From positions 1-64,000 of the forward strand of contig JALEMG010000016.1 in the NCBI GenBank assembly GCA_022768375.1: a stretch of 64,000 bases of DNA, given 5' to 3'. Positions 15,937 through 25,423 of the stretch are shown piece by piece (position 1 is the stretch's first letter; the number at the start of each line of letters is the position of its first letter). The notes below the pieces were generated by a model that saw only the letters and a program-made list of their open reading frames with translations, did no database searches and had not been told where the DNA came from. Source of the stretch: Lentisphaeria bacterium (GTDB taxonomy: Bacteria; Verrucomicrobiota; Lentisphaeria; Victivallales; Victivallaceae). The translations under genes and the position numbers were made by a program.

Positions 15937-17058
15937 TCATTTCCCTTTCGCCACGCGCAGCCGCAGCAGCACGATCTCGGAGTCCCGCCCCAGCCGCACG
16001 GGAAACCCGTTCCACTGACCGGCGCCGTTGGAAACAAAGACCTTCATCCCATGGTAATCGTATTCGCCGGAAACCATACCCATGTTGGCTCCGGCAATAA
16101 TCAGATCCAGCCCCCTCACCATTCCGCCATGGGTATGTCCGGACAGTTGCAGCGACACTCCGGCGGCCCGCGCTTTGGCCGCGACCTTGGGCTGGTGCGC
16201 CAACAGCAGTTTCATACAGGTCGACGGCGCGCCGGCAAACGCCTTCTCCGGATCGGGCTCCTCCATGCCGAACCGTTCCGCCGCCGGGTCGGTGACGCCG
16301 CCCAACGCGATCCGTCCGTCGGCGATCAGCACATGCCGGTTCTCCAGCATGACCACGCCGATGGCGTTGAAAAACTCCATCCACTCCGCATATCCGGCGT
16401 AGTATTCGTGGTTGCCCGGGACGCCGTACACGCCGTATTTCGCGCGCAGGTCCCCCAGCGGCCGCACGGTATCGCCATGCACACGCACCCGGCGGTCCAC
16501 GATATCGCCCACCACCACGGTCAGATCCGGATGCAACGCGTTGACGCGGTCAACAATCGCCTGCACCCGGCGACGGTCCACGATCCGATCCGAATGGATG
16601 TCCGTCAAATGCGCCACCGTCATCCCGTCCAACTCCGGGGGCAGCCCCGCCACGGTCAGGTCGTATTCCCGCACCCGCGGCATGTCGAGCGCGTTCATCA
16701 TGCCGCAGACGGCGATAACCGCCGGAGGGATCAGCAGCACCGCCCGGACCGGACGCCAGAATCGTTCCGGAAACTCGCGCCGACGCAAATGCCACACGCC
16801 CCGCGCCGACCAGTACAGGGCTTCATATCCAATCAGAAAAATATCGTACAGCACCAGAACCGAATAGCCGAACGCAAACGTCAGAATCGCCCACGTCGGC
16901 AGCCATTCCCGGGGAAGCCGCAGTTGAAGCACCAGATTGAACGCCAACAGCACCACCAGCGCGGAGAGCAGAAATTTCGCCCGCCTCGGCAGTTTGAAGC
17001 AGCAGATCCCCCGCCCAATGCATATCGCGGCCAGCGCCGCGCAGAAGACCGTGAACAT
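15937..17058 (-). CDS. Membrane-anchored metallophosphoesterase (YkuE/YaeI-like)
   Basis: A 373-residue protein with several N-terminal hydrophobic helices (about residues 1-130) followed by a calcineurin-like phosphoesterase domain. The metal-binding motifs are visible in order: DIHSD in HLTDIHSD (near 153), GDIVD (near 182), GNHEYY (near 212) and GHTHGG (near 303). YkuE/YaeI relatives remove phosphate from membrane lipids such as UDP-linked lipid A precursors; the substrate here is inferred only to be near the membrane. The start ATG overlaps the stop of nadA by one base. It is last in the operon cysK-nadA-this gene. Confidence 0.85.
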   Translation of the reverse strand: MFTVFCAALAAICIGRGICCFKLPRRAKFLLSALVVLLAFNLVLQLRLPREWLPTWAILTFAFGYSVLVLYDIFLIGYEALYWSARGVWHLRRREFPERFWRPVRAVLLIPPAVIAVCGMMNALDMPRVREYDLTVAGLPPELDGMTVAHLTDIHSDRIVDRRRVQAIVDRVNALHPDLTVVVGDIVDRRVRVHGDTVRPLGDLRAKYGVYGVPGNHEYYAGYAEWMEFFNAIGVVMLENRHVLIADGRIALGGVTDPAAERFGMEEPDPEKAFAGAPSTCMKLLLAHQPKVAAKARAAGVSLQLSGHTHGGMVRGLDLIIAGANMGMVSGEYDYHGMKVFVSNGAGQWNGFPVRLGRDSEIVLLRLRVAKGK

Positions 17059-17969
17059 CAGCGGACCGCCAGCATCTTGCGGATCGGTTCCGCCGCCCGG
17101 CGGATCGTTTCCTCATCCAGTTCGATCCTCGGGCTCAGATCGCGCAGGGCATCCCGGACGCGCGTCAGGGTGATTTTTTTCATATCCGTGCAGACCGGTT
17201 CCGGGTCCAGCGGAAAGAACCGCTTGCCGGGATTCTCCTTTCGCATCCGGTAGAGAATGCCGCTCTCCGTGCCGATGATGAATTCCCTCCCGGGGGATTT
17301 CCGCACAAACTCCAGCATACCGCCGGTACTCAGCGCCTGATCCGCCAGCGTCACCACCTCGGGACGGCACTCCGGGTGGACCAGCACCGGCGCGCCGGGA
17401 TGGGCCCGCCGCGCCCGCATCAGATCGGTCACACTGATCCGGTCGTGGATCGGACAGCATCCGGGCCAGAACTCCATGCGCCGCCCCGATTTGGCCGCCA
17501 CATTGCGCCCGAGATTGCCGTCCGGCAGGAACATGATCCTACGGTCCGCCGGGATCGCGGCGACGATCCGGTCCACGTTGCCGCTGGTGCAGCAGAGATC
17601 GACCTCGCGTTTCGTCGCGGCGGTGGTGTTGACGTAGGCGACCAGCAGCGCGTCGGGATGGGCGGCGCGGTAAGCGGCCACCGCATCCGGGTCCGCCATA
17701 TCCGCCATGGGACAGCCCGCTTCCGGGGCCGGATGGAGCACGATGGAATCCGGGGAGAGAATCTTCGCCGTCTCCGCCATGAACCTCACTCCGCAGAAAA
17801 CAATGACCGCCGCACCGCATTCGGCGGCTTTGCGGGACAATTCCAGCGAGTCGCCGACGTAATCCGCGATATCCTGGATATCCCCGGTGGTATAGTTGTG
17901 CGCCAATATCACCGCCCCCCGGTCGGATTTCAGACGGTCGATCTCCGCAATCACATCCTCATTCATCAT
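17058..17969 (-). CDS. nadA: Quinolinate synthase
   Basis: A 303-residue iron-sulfur enzyme that condenses iminoaspartate with dihydroxyacetone phosphate to quinolinate in NAD synthesis. AHNYTTGDIQDIADYVGDS near the start binds substrate. Three conserved cysteines expected to hold the 4Fe-4S cluster are seen in VFCGVRFMAE, DLCCTSGN and PVCTDMKK. A TTG 24 bp upstream also opens the frame, but the MMNED start has GGGAG upstream. No nadB or nadC is in the window. The gene lies 20 bp after cysK; a link through cysteine supply for Fe-S assembly is speculative. Confidence 0.95.
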   Translation of the reverse strand: MMNEDVIAEIDRLKSDRGAVILAHNYTTGDIQDIADYVGDSLELSRKAAECGAAVIVFCGVRFMAETAKILSPDSIVLHPAPEAGCPMADMADPDAVAAYRAAHPDALLVAYVNTTAATKREVDLCCTSGNVDRIVAAIPADRRIMFLPDGNLGRNVAAKSGRRMEFWPGCCPIHDRISVTDLMRARRAHPGAPVLVHPECRPEVVTLADQALSTGGMLEFVRKSPGREFIIGTESGILYRMRKENPGKRFFPLDPEPVCTDMKKITLTRVRDALRDLSPRIELDEETIRRAAEPIRKMLAVR

Positions 17970-17989
17970 TCCGCGCTTCTCCCTTTCCC

Positions 17990-18910
17990 TCAATCAAACA
18001 GCCACGTGGACAAATAGCGTTCCCCGGTATCCGGCAGCAGAACGACGACGGTTTTGCCGGCGGATTCCGACCGGGCGGCGATCTTCAGCGCGGCGAACAA
18101 CGCCGCCCCGGCGGAAATGCCCGCCAGAATGCCTTCGCGGGCGGCGAGACTCCTTGCCGCCGCGCCCGCGTCCTCCGCCGTCACCGGCATTACTTCGTCG
18201 ATCACGGAGCGGTCCAGCACCGCCGGAACGAACCCCGCGCCGATGCCCTGCAGTTTGTGCGCCCCGGGCTTGCCGCCGGAGAGCACCGCGCTGGTATCCG
18301 GTTCCACGGCGACGATCCGCACCGCCGGATTTTTCTCCTTGAGGTACCGGCCGATCCCGGTCAGCGTCCCCCCCGTTCCGACCCCGGCAACGAAAACATC
18401 CACCTCGCCGCCGGCGTCGGCCCAGATCTCCGGCGCGGTACCGGCGTAATGCGCCGCCGGATTGGCCGGATTGACGAACTGCTGGGGGATGATGGAACCG
18501 GGAATGGATGCGTGCAGTTCCTCGGCTTTGGCGATCGCCCCTTTCATCCCGGCGGCGCCGTCGGTCAGCACGATCTCCGCGCCGTATGCCTGCGCCAGTT
18601 TGCGCCGTTCCATGCTCATGGTCTCCGGCATGGTCAAAATCAGATGGTATCCTTTCACCGCCGCCGCGATCGCCAGCCCGATGCCGGTGTTGCCGCTGGT
18701 AGGCTCGATGATGACGCCGCCGGGAGCCAACTGCCCGGAGGCTTCCGCCGCCGCGATCATCGCCGCGCCGACCCGGTCTTTCACCGATCCGCCGGGATTG
18801 AAGGATTCCACTTTGGCCAGCACCCGGGCCGAACCATGCTCCAGATGACGGAGTTCCACCAGCGGCGTGCCGCCGACGGTGTCCAGAATACTGCGGAATA
18901 TTTTCGCCAT
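17990..18910 (-). CDS. cysK: Cysteine synthase A (O-acetylserine sulfhydrylase)
   Basis: A 306-residue PLP enzyme forming cysteine from O-acetylserine and sulfide. The PLP lysine is in NPGGSVKDR (about K42), the substrate loop is EPTSGNTG (near 69-76) and the phosphate-binding glycine loop is [10 protein letters not shown] (near 176-185). Length is standard. The start ATG at 18910 has GGGGAG upstream; the frame extends further but crosses the promoter (TTGTAT, 17 bp, TATGTT). It is first of an operon with nadA and the phosphoesterase, and divergent from the MFS gene. Confidence 0.95.
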   Translation of the reverse strand: MAKIFRSILDTVGGTPLVELRHLEHGSARVLAKVESFNPGGSVKDRVGAAMIAAAEASGQLAPGGVIIEPTSGNTGIGLAIAAAVKGYHLILTMPETMSMERRKLAQAYGAEIVLTDGAAGMKGAIAKAEELHASIPGSIIPQQFVNPANPAAHYAGTAPEIWADAGGEVDVFVAGVGTGGTLTGIGRYLKEKNPAVRIVAVEPDTSAVLSGGKPGAHKLQGIGAGFVPAVLDRSVIDEVMPVTAEDAGAAARSLAAREGILAGISAGAALFAALKIAARSESAGKTVVVLLPDTGERYLSTWLFD

Positions 18911-18955
18911 AACGATTCGCTCCCCGAAAAAATCCTTGTCCGTTTTTCCGCATAT

Positions 18956-18984
18956 AACATACATTTTCCCGGCGGCAAATACAA
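18956..18984 (-). promoter_or_regulatory. Promoter of cysK-nadA operon
   Basis: Minus strand TTGTAT (18979-18984), 17 bp, TATGTT (18956-18961). Confidence 0.5.
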
Positions 18985-19014
18985 GGTTCCCCGAAAAAAA
19001 GAACGTGGAAACAT

Positions 19015-19043
19015 TTGCGGCTTCCCCCGGGCGGTGGTATATT
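19015..19043 (+). promoter_or_regulatory. Promoter of the MFS-HAD operon
   Basis: TTGCGG (19015-19020), 17 bp, TATATT (19038-19043), 40 bp before the MFS start codon. Confidence 0.65.
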
Positions 19044-19082
19044 ATGGAATCGCCGCCGCAAAAATTTCGGGAGAATGAAACC

Positions 19083-20303
19083 ATGACCGTCCGCCGCTAT
19101 GATCTGGCTTCGTACTGCGGGTTTTCCGCCTACGCGCTCTGTTCGCTGGTGATCCCGGTCCTGCTGGTGGCCATGGGCCGGGACCTGAATTTCCCGCTGG
19201 ACCGGGGCGGAATGTCCTGGGGCGGACTGCTGCACCTGATCCGGTGCCTCGCCATGATGCTGGCGCTGATGGTCTGCGGCGCAGTCGCCGGACGGTTCGG
19301 CAACCGCGTCCCGCTGGGCGACAGCATCCTGCTGATGGGCGCGAGCATATTCTGCTGTGCGTTCGTCCCCGGCTACGGGTGGCTGATCCCGCTGATGCTG
19401 GCCGCCGGATTCGCCGAAGGCATCTGCGAAGGGCTGGCCACCCCGTTCGTCCAGTTCCTCCATCCCGACACGCCCGAAAAACATGTGAACATCGCCCACT
19501 CCTTCTGGTCGGTGGGGATCGGCGTCTGCGTGCTGGCGGCGGGCGCGCTGCTCAGTTGCGAAGTTCCGTGGCGGATCGTGCTCGCCGGAGCGGGGCTTTG
19601 CGGCATACTCGCTTCCCTGCTCTTTCTGTGGCGGGAATCTCCCGGCGGCCGTTATCCGGAACCGCGCCGGCATCCGGGAACCGGTACGTTCCGCCGCGAT
19701 TCCGCGGCCATTTTCCGCACGCCCCGATTCTGGCTGTACTGCGGAGGGATGTTCACCGGCGCGGGCGCCGAATTCTGCCTGACCTTCTGGTCGGCGGCCT
19801 TTCTGCAGTTGACTTTCGGCGCCGCCCCGCTGACCGCCGGGCTGGGAACGGCGGCCATCGCGCTGGGCATGTTCGCCGGGCGCAACCTTTTCGCCCGGAT
19901 CGCCACCGGAAACAACCTGCCCGTCATTCTGCTCGCATCCTCGCTGGGAACGATCCCGCCGACACTGGCGCTGGCGGGACTGAATGCGGACATGTTCGCT
20001 CCGCCGATCCTGTTCCCCGCGCTGATGATCCTGCTGTTTCTCTGCGGCGTCGGCATCGCCCCCTACTGGCCGACCCTTCAGGTCTACGGCGTCAAGCGGC
20101 TGCCGGAACTGAACCCGACGCTTCTCTACATCTATTTCTCCGCTGTCGGTGTCCCCGGATGCGGTTTTTTCACCTGGCTGCTGGGGATTCTGGGCGACCG
20201 ATACCAACTGCGGGGCGCACTGCTGGTGATCCCCTTCACTCTGTTCATCTACGCGGCGATCATCGCCGTCGATCTGCTGTCGGCAAGGAGGAAACGCCAA
20301 TGA
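19083..20303 (+). CDS. Major facilitator superfamily transporter
   Basis: A 406-residue membrane protein with about 12 hydrophobic helices split by a central basic loop (around residue 190-210). Its layout resembles sugar/FucP-like or general MFS permeases. No substrate-specific motif is recognised. ATG at 19083 has GGGAGA upstream and a promoter at 19015-19043; the upstream in-frame extension is rejected because it crosses that promoter. The stop overlaps the start of the HAD gene by 4 bp, so the two are translationally coupled. Confidence 0.88.
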   Translation: MTVRRYDLASYCGFSAYALCSLVIPVLLVAMGRDLNFPLDRGGMSWGGLLHLIRCLAMMLALMVCGAVAGRFGNRVPLGDSILLMGASIFCCAFVPGYGWLIPLMLAAGFAEGICEGLATPFVQFLHPDTPEKHVNIAHSFWSVGIGVCVLAAGALLSCEVPWRIVLAGAGLCGILASLLFLWRESPGGRYPEPRRHPGTGTFRRDSAAIFRTPRFWLYCGGMFTGAGAEFCLTFWSAAFLQLTFGAAPLTAGLGTAAIALGMFAGRNLFARIATGNNLPVILLASSLGTIPPTLALAGLNADMFAPPILFPALMILLFLCGVGIAPYWPTLQVYGVKRLPELNPTLLYIYFSAVGVPGCGFFTWLLGILGDRYQLRGALLVIPFTLFIYAAIIAVDLLSARRKRQ

Positions 20304-20875
20304 ATCATTCTCTGACCATGGCTCTGGACATCGGCAATGTCTGCGTCCGCATCGACCACCTCAACTGCGTCCGGCGTCTCGGACTGAGCGCCATCCCGCC
20401 GCATCTGACGGCGGCGGCGACGGAATTCGAGTGCGGCCGCATCACCGAAACGAAGTTCTTCTCCTCGCTGTACGAAATGCTGGACCGGAAATTCACGGTC
20501 GCGGAGATCCGCGCCGCATTCGACGCCATCCTCATCGAACCGGTTCCCGGCATGACGGAACTGGTGGATTCGCTCCCGGCTCTCGGCATCCGGGCGGTGT
20601 TTTTCTCCGACATCTCCCCCGCCCATCTGCGGCGGACGAGGGAGTTGTTTCCCGCCGCCGCGAACGTGCCGGACGGCGTGTACAGTTTTGAAGCGGGCGC
20701 CCAGAAACCCGCGCCCCGGATGCTGGACGCCTTCGAAGCCCGGTTCGGCCGCCCCGACCTCTACGTGGACGATCGGGAGGAACTCATTCTGGCCGCAAAA
20801 AAACGGAACTGGCACGCCGTGCGCTTCACCGATGCCGCGGCATTGCGGCGGGAATTGGAAATTTTACGCAAATGA
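20300..20875 (+). CDS. HAD-superfamily hydrolase, DxGN variant
   Basis: A 191-residue haloacid-dehalogenase-like protein. The nucleophile motif reads LDIGNVCV (D10), with glycine instead of the second aspartate of DxD, as in the YihX-type sugar phosphatases whose motif is DxGNV. Motif II is FFSDIS and motif IV is YVDDRE. An AAGGAGG lies 8 bp before the ATG. Loss of the general acid in this subgroup still allows phosphatase activity in known relatives. It is coupled to the MFS gene; substrate unknown. Confidence 0.8.
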   Translation: MNHSLTMALDIGNVCVRIDHLNCVRRLGLSAIPPHLTAAATEFECGRITETKFFSSLYEMLDRKFTVAEIRAAFDAILIEPVPGMTELVDSLPALGIRAVFFSDISPAHLRRTRELFPAAANVPDGVYSFEAGAQKPAPRMLDAFEARFGRPDLYVDDREELILAAKKRNWHAVRFTDAAALRRELEILRK

Positions 20876-20888
20876 TCGCGCTCCGGGA

Positions 20889-20917
20889 TTGACATTTGAC
20901 CATTCCGGGGTTATAAT
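20889..20917 (+). promoter_or_regulatory. Perfect-consensus sigma-70 promoter
   Basis: TTGACA (20889-20894), 17 bp, TATAAT (20912-20917): exact consensus in both boxes with ideal spacing. It starts about 50 bp upstream of the exported beta-helix gene and predicts strong, probably constitutive, expression. Confidence 0.85.
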
Positions 20918-20964
20918 AGGGGCACTGTGATTCGGACGGGGATCGAAAATCGGGAAATGGAACC

Positions 20965-22209
20965 ATGCGTCATCTGCTTTTGATCGCGGCGCTGACGACC
21001 GCCGCCGCGGTGTCCGGGAGGGACATCTGCGTAGACTATCAATCCGGCAAAGCCGGCAACCCGGGAACCCGGGAGGCGCCGCTGGCAACGGCGGGACAGG
21101 CGCTGAAACTGGCCGCCCCCGGCGATGTCGTGCGCATTCTGCCTTCGGATCGGCCGATCCGGGACAACATTCGGATCGTCAATCTCCAAGGGACCGCGGA
21201 GAATCCCATCACCATCGACGGCATGAACAACATCTTTCTCGGCACCCTGCCGCTGAGTCCCGATGTCTGGAAAGAGGTCTCCCCCGGACTCTATCAAAAG
21301 GAGATGAAAACCGGCCGGAACTGGACCAGCCGCTTCTATCTCACTTTCAACGGACGCATCAACCGGATGGGGCGTCTGCAGAAAGCCGGAAGCCCCGGAG
21401 CGAAATACAAGAAACCGGAGGAGTTGGTTCCCGGAGAGTGGACGGTCGTGGAAAGGGACATGGTCGATGCGCGCGGTCCGCACAAACAGTTCAACTTCGA
21501 CTTCGTGGTCCGGCTGCCGGAAGGAGCCGAATCGCTGGAAAGTTCCGGAGTCGAGGAGCCGAATATCCGTAAAAACGGCGGCGTCAACCTCCAGGGGAAA
21601 TGCCGTCATCTGATCCTGCGCAATCTCATCGTCAAAAACTTTTTCAACGACGGTTACAATCTTCACGGCGACTGCGAAAACATCCATTTCGAGAACATCG
21701 CGGCGGTGGACTGCGGCGACGACGGCATCAGCGCCCATGAAGCGTGCAAACTGACCGGAAAGAACATGGTTTTCATCGGCTGCTCCACCGCGATCTGCCA
21801 TATCGCCGATGTGACCAGTTCTCAGGAAAACGTTTACGCCGAACGGATCTCCGGACGGGAGTTCTTCTTTCTGGCCAATTCCGACAACACCGTAAAAAAC
21901 GCATGGGTCTTGGCGGACTCTTTCTCCGGATCGCGGTGGCAGGTCCGCAAGGGCAACCATCAGAAAGGACGCATGGAAAACGTCTTCATGCTCAGCAATA
22001 ATCCGAAAAGTGCATTCCTCCTCAATGTTGACAAGGGCGGAAAACTGGACCTCGCCCTCGTCAACGTGCAGTTGGCCGGATTCCGTCAGGTAACGGAATG
22101 CCCGGGGATCGTCAAAGCCGACCCGGACGTCCTGCGCAAGTTCATCGCCGAAAAACGCGCGGAGATGTTCGCCCGGTTCGGCGGCAATTTGGAAAAGGCG
22201 CTCAAGTGA
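20965..22209 (+). CDS. Exported right-handed parallel beta-helix protein
   Basis: A 414-residue protein with a signal peptide (about residues 1-18). The text opens with the GxxGNPGTREAPLATAGQAL pattern usual at the N-terminal cap of pectate-lyase-like right-handed beta-helices, and the middle shows beta-helix ladder sequence (for example LILRNLIVKN, IHFENIAAVDC, DGISAHEA). Such proteins are polysaccharide lyases, epimerases or adhesins; no catalytic set is identified, so the enzymatic role is open. The promoter in front is an exact consensus. The next gene follows 13 bp after the stop, and a ygiQ-like gene overlaps that, so all three may be one transcript. Confidence 0.75.
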   Translation: MRHLLLIAALTTAAAVSGRDICVDYQSGKAGNPGTREAPLATAGQALKLAAPGDVVRILPSDRPIRDNIRIVNLQGTAENPITIDGMNNIFLGTLPLSPDVWKEVSPGLYQKEMKTGRNWTSRFYLTFNGRINRMGRLQKAGSPGAKYKKPEELVPGEWTVVERDMVDARGPHKQFNFDFVVRLPEGAESLESSGVEEPNIRKNGGVNLQGKCRHLILRNLIVKNFFNDGYNLHGDCENIHFENIAAVDCGDDGISAHEACKLTGKNMVFIGCSTAICHIADVTSSQENVYAERISGREFFFLANSDNTVKNAWVLADSFSGSRWQVRKGNHQKGRMENVFMLSNNPKSAFLLNVDKGGKLDLALVNVQLAGFRQVTECPGIVKADPDVLRKFIAEKRAEMFARFGGNLEKALK

Positions 22210-22222
22210 TGCAGCACGGCGT

Positions 22223-22732
22223 ATGAAACATCTGTTGCTTCTTCTTATCGTGTCGGCCCTGCTTCCGGTCGAAGCCGCCGTGCGGCGCTTCCGATCCGGC
22301 GAGATCCTCGCGGCGGAACTCACCTCCTCCGAAGTCCCGGTCCGAGACCTGAATCCGGCCGCGTTCCCCGCCCTGCCCTCCCGGCGGCTCTGCGCGGTGC
22401 TGTCCGTCCGTCTGGATTACGGTCGCAAAATCAGCATTTTCGACTACTCGCTGGAGGTCCAGGGCGTCGCCTACCCGTGCGTGGCGATCAACGACGGAAG
22501 CGGGTTCGTCAGCACGGAGCGGGACTTCTCCGACACGGGGGTGCTGCAACTGCTGTTCATCCTCGACGCCCGGACGCCGCTTCGCCCCGGGCCCCTCACT
22601 CTCAAGTGCAACCTGCCGCCGACCACCGGAGTCTACGACCGAGGGGTCCCCTTCCGCAGCCTCGACCGTTCCGGGGCGACGCCGCCGGACCGGATCCCGG
22701 CATCCGGAGTGATGGAGCCGACCGCCCGATGA
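22223..22732 (+). CDS. Exported protein of unknown function
   Basis: A 169-residue protein with a clear signal peptide (residues 1-18, LLLLLIVSALLPVEA). The mature part is probably beta-rich, with a late proline/arginine-rich tail. I recognise no domain. It begins 13 bp after the beta-helix gene and its stop overlaps the start of the radical SAM gene (ATGA), so it is a genuine operon member. It may work together with the beta-helix protein at the surface. Confidence 0.65.
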   Translation: MKHLLLLLIVSALLPVEAAVRRFRSGEILAAELTSSEVPVRDLNPAAFPALPSRRLCAVLSVRLDYGRKISIFDYSLEVQGVAYPCVAINDGSGFVSTERDFSDTGVLQLLFILDARTPLRPGPLTLKCNLPPTTGVYDRGVPFRSLDRSGATPPDRIPASGVMEPTAR

Positions 22733-24453
22733 ACCGTCCCGCGGCGCCCTTCCTGCCGATGTCCCGGGAGGAGATGGACCGTCTGCACTGGGACACGTTG
22801 GACATTCTGCTGATCACCGGAGACTGTTACGTCGATCATCCCTCCTTCGGCGCGGCGATCATCGGCCGACTGCTGGAGTCGTTCGGCTACCGGGTGGGGA
22901 TCGTGGCTCAGCCGGACTGGAACGCCCCGGAAGCACTGCAGGTCATGGGCACGCCGGAGATCGGCGTCGGCGTCACCAGCGGCAACATGGATTCCATGGT
23001 CAACATCTATACCGCCGGCCGCCGGATGCGCCGGGAGGACATGTTTTCGGAAGACGGCGTCACCGGCAAACGGCCGCCCCACGCCCTGCCGGTCTACGCG
23101 CAACTGGCCCGGCGCGCCTTTCCCGGCAAGCCGGTGATGATCGGCGGTCTGGAAGCCAGTCTGCGCCGGGTCGCCCACTACGATTACTGGCAGGACAAAA
23201 TTCGCCCGTCCATGATGCTGGACACCAAAAGCGACGTCATGGTCTACGGCATGGGCGAACGCCCGACGCCCGAAGTTTTCCGGCGGATGCGCACCGGCGA
23301 AGGATTCGCGGGCATCCGGGGCACGGCCCGGCTGCTGGGCAAAAACGCGGCCGCCGCATTCGACCGTTCCGGGTATGTCGAACTGCCCTCCTACGAGGAT
23401 ATCCTCGCCGACCGGGACGCGCTGATGACCCAGACCAAACTGGTGGAAGCCAATATGAATTACTACAGCGCCAGGGGATTGGTCCAGCGCTACGGCGACC
23501 GGCTGCTGGTCATCGAACCGCCCGCGGAACCGCTCGCGCCGCCGGAACTGGACCGGGTCCATGAACTGCCCTACGCCCGGAAACCCCATCCGCGGTACCG
23601 GCGGCGCATTCCCGCATTCGACGCCATCGCGGACTCCATTCAGGCGGTGCGCGGCTGTCCCGGCGGATGCGCCTTCTGCGGACTGGTGGCCCATCAGGGC
23701 CGGACGGTGATGAGCCGCAGCGAAGCCTCCATCGTCCGGGAAGCGGAGATCATCTCCTCCCGGTCGGATTTCAAGGGGACCATTTCCGACGTGGGCGGCG
23801 CGGCGGGCAATATTTTCGGCAGTGAGTACAACACGGAGAACTGTCGGCGGTGCCGCCGGGTAAGTTGCCTTTTTCCCGTTCCCTGTCCCTCCTACAAGTG
23901 CGACGGACAGGCCATCGTGCACCTGCTGCGGACGTTGCGGCGGATGCCGAAGATCCGGCACCTCTACATCAATTCCGGCATCCGGCTGGACCTGGCCCTG
24001 CGGCAGAAGGAGTTGCTGTACGAGTTGATCGCCCACCACGTCTCCGGCCACATGAAAGTCGCCCCGGAACATCTCCATCCCCGGGTGATGAAACTCATGC
24101 GCAAGGGCACGCCGGAGGAGTTCTACGCCTTCATGCGGGAATTCGAACGCATCAGCAGGGAATGCGGTCTGGAACAGTACCTCATCCCGCTGTTCATCTC
24201 CAACTTCCCCGGCTGTACCGACAAGGAAATGAAAACGGTGGACGATTTCCTGAACCGTCACCACTGGAGTCTCCAGCAGGTCCAGGACTATATCCCGCTG
24301 CCCATGACCATGGGTGCGGCGATGTACTACACCGGCAAGGACCCCGACGGCAACCCCATCGAAGTCAACCGGGGACTGGCGGAACGGCGGGCCCAGATCC
24401 ACGTGCTGAAAAAGCGCCGCACCCCCGTCCGTCGCAACAAAAAACGGGGGTGA
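22729..24453 (+). CDS. YgiQ-family radical SAM protein
   Basis: A 574-residue enzyme with an N-terminal UPF0313 (YgiQ) domain and a radical SAM core. LLITGDCYVDHPSFG near residue 27 is the hallmark YgiQ segment; the CPGGCAFC motif (C-x3-C-x2-C, near 310-317) binds the 4Fe-4S cluster. A cysteine-rich stretch ENCRRCRRVSCLFPVPC (near 370-386) could hold a second cluster. Members are broadly distributed but the reaction is not established. The start is ATG at 22729, overlapping the previous stop by 4 bp; an upstream frame is not used. Confidence 0.92.
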   Translation: MNRPAAPFLPMSREEMDRLHWDTLDILLITGDCYVDHPSFGAAIIGRLLESFGYRVGIVAQPDWNAPEALQVMGTPEIGVGVTSGNMDSMVNIYTAGRRMRREDMFSEDGVTGKRPPHALPVYAQLARRAFPGKPVMIGGLEASLRRVAHYDYWQDKIRPSMMLDTKSDVMVYGMGERPTPEVFRRMRTGEGFAGIRGTARLLGKNAAAAFDRSGYVELPSYEDILADRDALMTQTKLVEANMNYYSARGLVQRYGDRLLVIEPPAEPLAPPELDRVHELPYARKPHPRYRRRIPAFDAIADSIQAVRGCPGGCAFCGLVAHQGRTVMSRSEASIVREAEIISSRSDFKGTISDVGGAAGNIFGSEYNTENCRRCRRVSCLFPVPCPSYKCDGQAIVHLLRTLRRMPKIRHLYINSGIRLDLALRQKELLYELIAHHVSGHMKVAPEHLHPRVMKLMRKGTPEEFYAFMREFERISRECGLEQYLIPLFISNFPGCTDKEMKTVDDFLNRHHWSLQQVQDYIPLPMTMGAAMYYTGKDPDGNPIEVNRGLAERRAQIHVLKKRRTPVRRNKKRG

Positions 24454-24468
24454 CCGCCTCCCCCGGCC

Positions 24469-25188
24469 CTATCGCAGCAGGAAGGCGAGTTTAGACGGCA
24501 AAGTCCGGTAATCGTCGATCTCCACGCAGTCGATGCCGCCCTGTCTGACCGGGGCGTCATTGCCCCCCGGACCGAAATCGTCCCCCGTGTACAGAATCTC
24601 CGCAGGGGAAACGCCGTTTTCCCCGCAGAACTTCAGCAGGGCACGGTATTTGTCGTATCCCGCCGGGGCGATGTCGAACGACGACGAGCCGCCGAGGAAA
24701 ACATGGTATCCGGCAAACGCCGCGCACACCTCGGCGTACATCGCCCGGCGTTTCCGACGGTCGGGATCATAAGCCAGTTTGTCCCCCAGTCCGGCCCCGG
24801 TCCCGAGGATCGGAAACGTGAGCACCCCGGAAGCGTGAAACTCCATCGTGTCGCCGGTGAACTTTTCCAGACGCAGTTTCCGGCGCAATTCCGCGGCCCG
24901 CCGTTCCACCTCGTCCCGGTCCACCGGGCACACCCGGTCCTCCACGATGGTGAATGCTCCATTTCGGATCAACGAGTGCTGCAACCCGTAGTTCCCGATG
25001 ATCTCGATGGGAAAACCGCCCAGTTGGTCGTATATCCGCCGACAGCCCCCGGCACCGATCATGAGCAGACGGTAACGCCCGGCAAGTTGTTCCAGCACGC
25101 GGCGGTTCTCCGGACCCAGCGGTGATTTGTGCTGCGTCAAAGTTCCGTCCAGATCGAATCCCAGCACCTTTTTGACCGGCAATGACAT
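24469..25188 (-). CDS. HAD-IIB hydrolase, phosphomannomutase-like
   Basis: A 239-residue HAD protein. The DxD motif FDLDGTLT is at residues 10-17. Cap-domain segments FHASGVLTFP and SSSFDIAPAGYDK, and the C-terminal YTGDDFGPGGND, closely follow the eukaryote-type (alpha) phosphomannomutase pattern, in which the second aspartate and the cap serine/asparagine handle a mannose bisphosphate. Mutase or phosphatase activity on a hexose phosphate is inferred. The start MSLPVKK has GAGGAGTGAGG upstream; the preceding frame is unlike the family. It is convergent with the YgiQ gene. Confidence 0.75.
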   Translation of the reverse strand: MSLPVKKVLGFDLDGTLTQHKSPLGPENRRVLEQLAGRYRLLMIGAGGCRRIYDQLGGFPIEIIGNYGLQHSLIRNGAFTIVEDRVCPVDRDEVERRAAELRRKLRLEKFTGDTMEFHASGVLTFPILGTGAGLGDKLAYDPDRRKRRAMYAEVCAAFAGYHVFLGGSSSFDIAPAGYDKYRALLKFCGENGVSPAEILYTGDDFGPGGNDAPVRQGGIDCVEIDDYRTLPSKLAFLLR

Positions 25189-25222
25189 GGTTCGCCTCAC
25201 TCCTCTCTTTCGTTCCGGCGTT

Positions 25223-25251
25223 AGTATACCGCGCCGACCGGCCGATTGCAA
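25223..25251 (-). promoter_or_regulatory. Promoter of the PMM-like gene
   Basis: Minus strand TTGCAA (25246-25251), 17 bp, TATACT (25223-25228). Confidence 0.65.
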
Positions 25252-25333
25252 CCGCGCGCGGTCTCAAAATTCCGCGCGTCGAAGCGGGAAAAGGAAAATA
25301 TTTTTACCAAAAAAATTAATGCTTTATTTAATT

Positions 25334-25362
25334 TTGCCCTTGATTTATTTTAGAATCATATT
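25334..25362 (+). promoter_or_regulatory. Candidate promoter in an AT-rich stretch
   Basis: TTGCCC (25334-25339), 17 bp, CATATT (25357-25362). The run from 25290 to 25370 is the most AT-rich part of this section. Confidence 0.4.
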
Positions 25363-25423
25363 AAATTGCACGGAAGACACCCGGAAATGTCGTCTGCAAG
25401 CAAATTCTGTCAAGGAGAGAAGA

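Noticed and set aside
17994-20300. A 768-codon minus-strand frame across cysK and the MFS gene
   Set aside because: It spans two unrelated genes on different strands and the divergent promoter region, so it cannot be one coding sequence.
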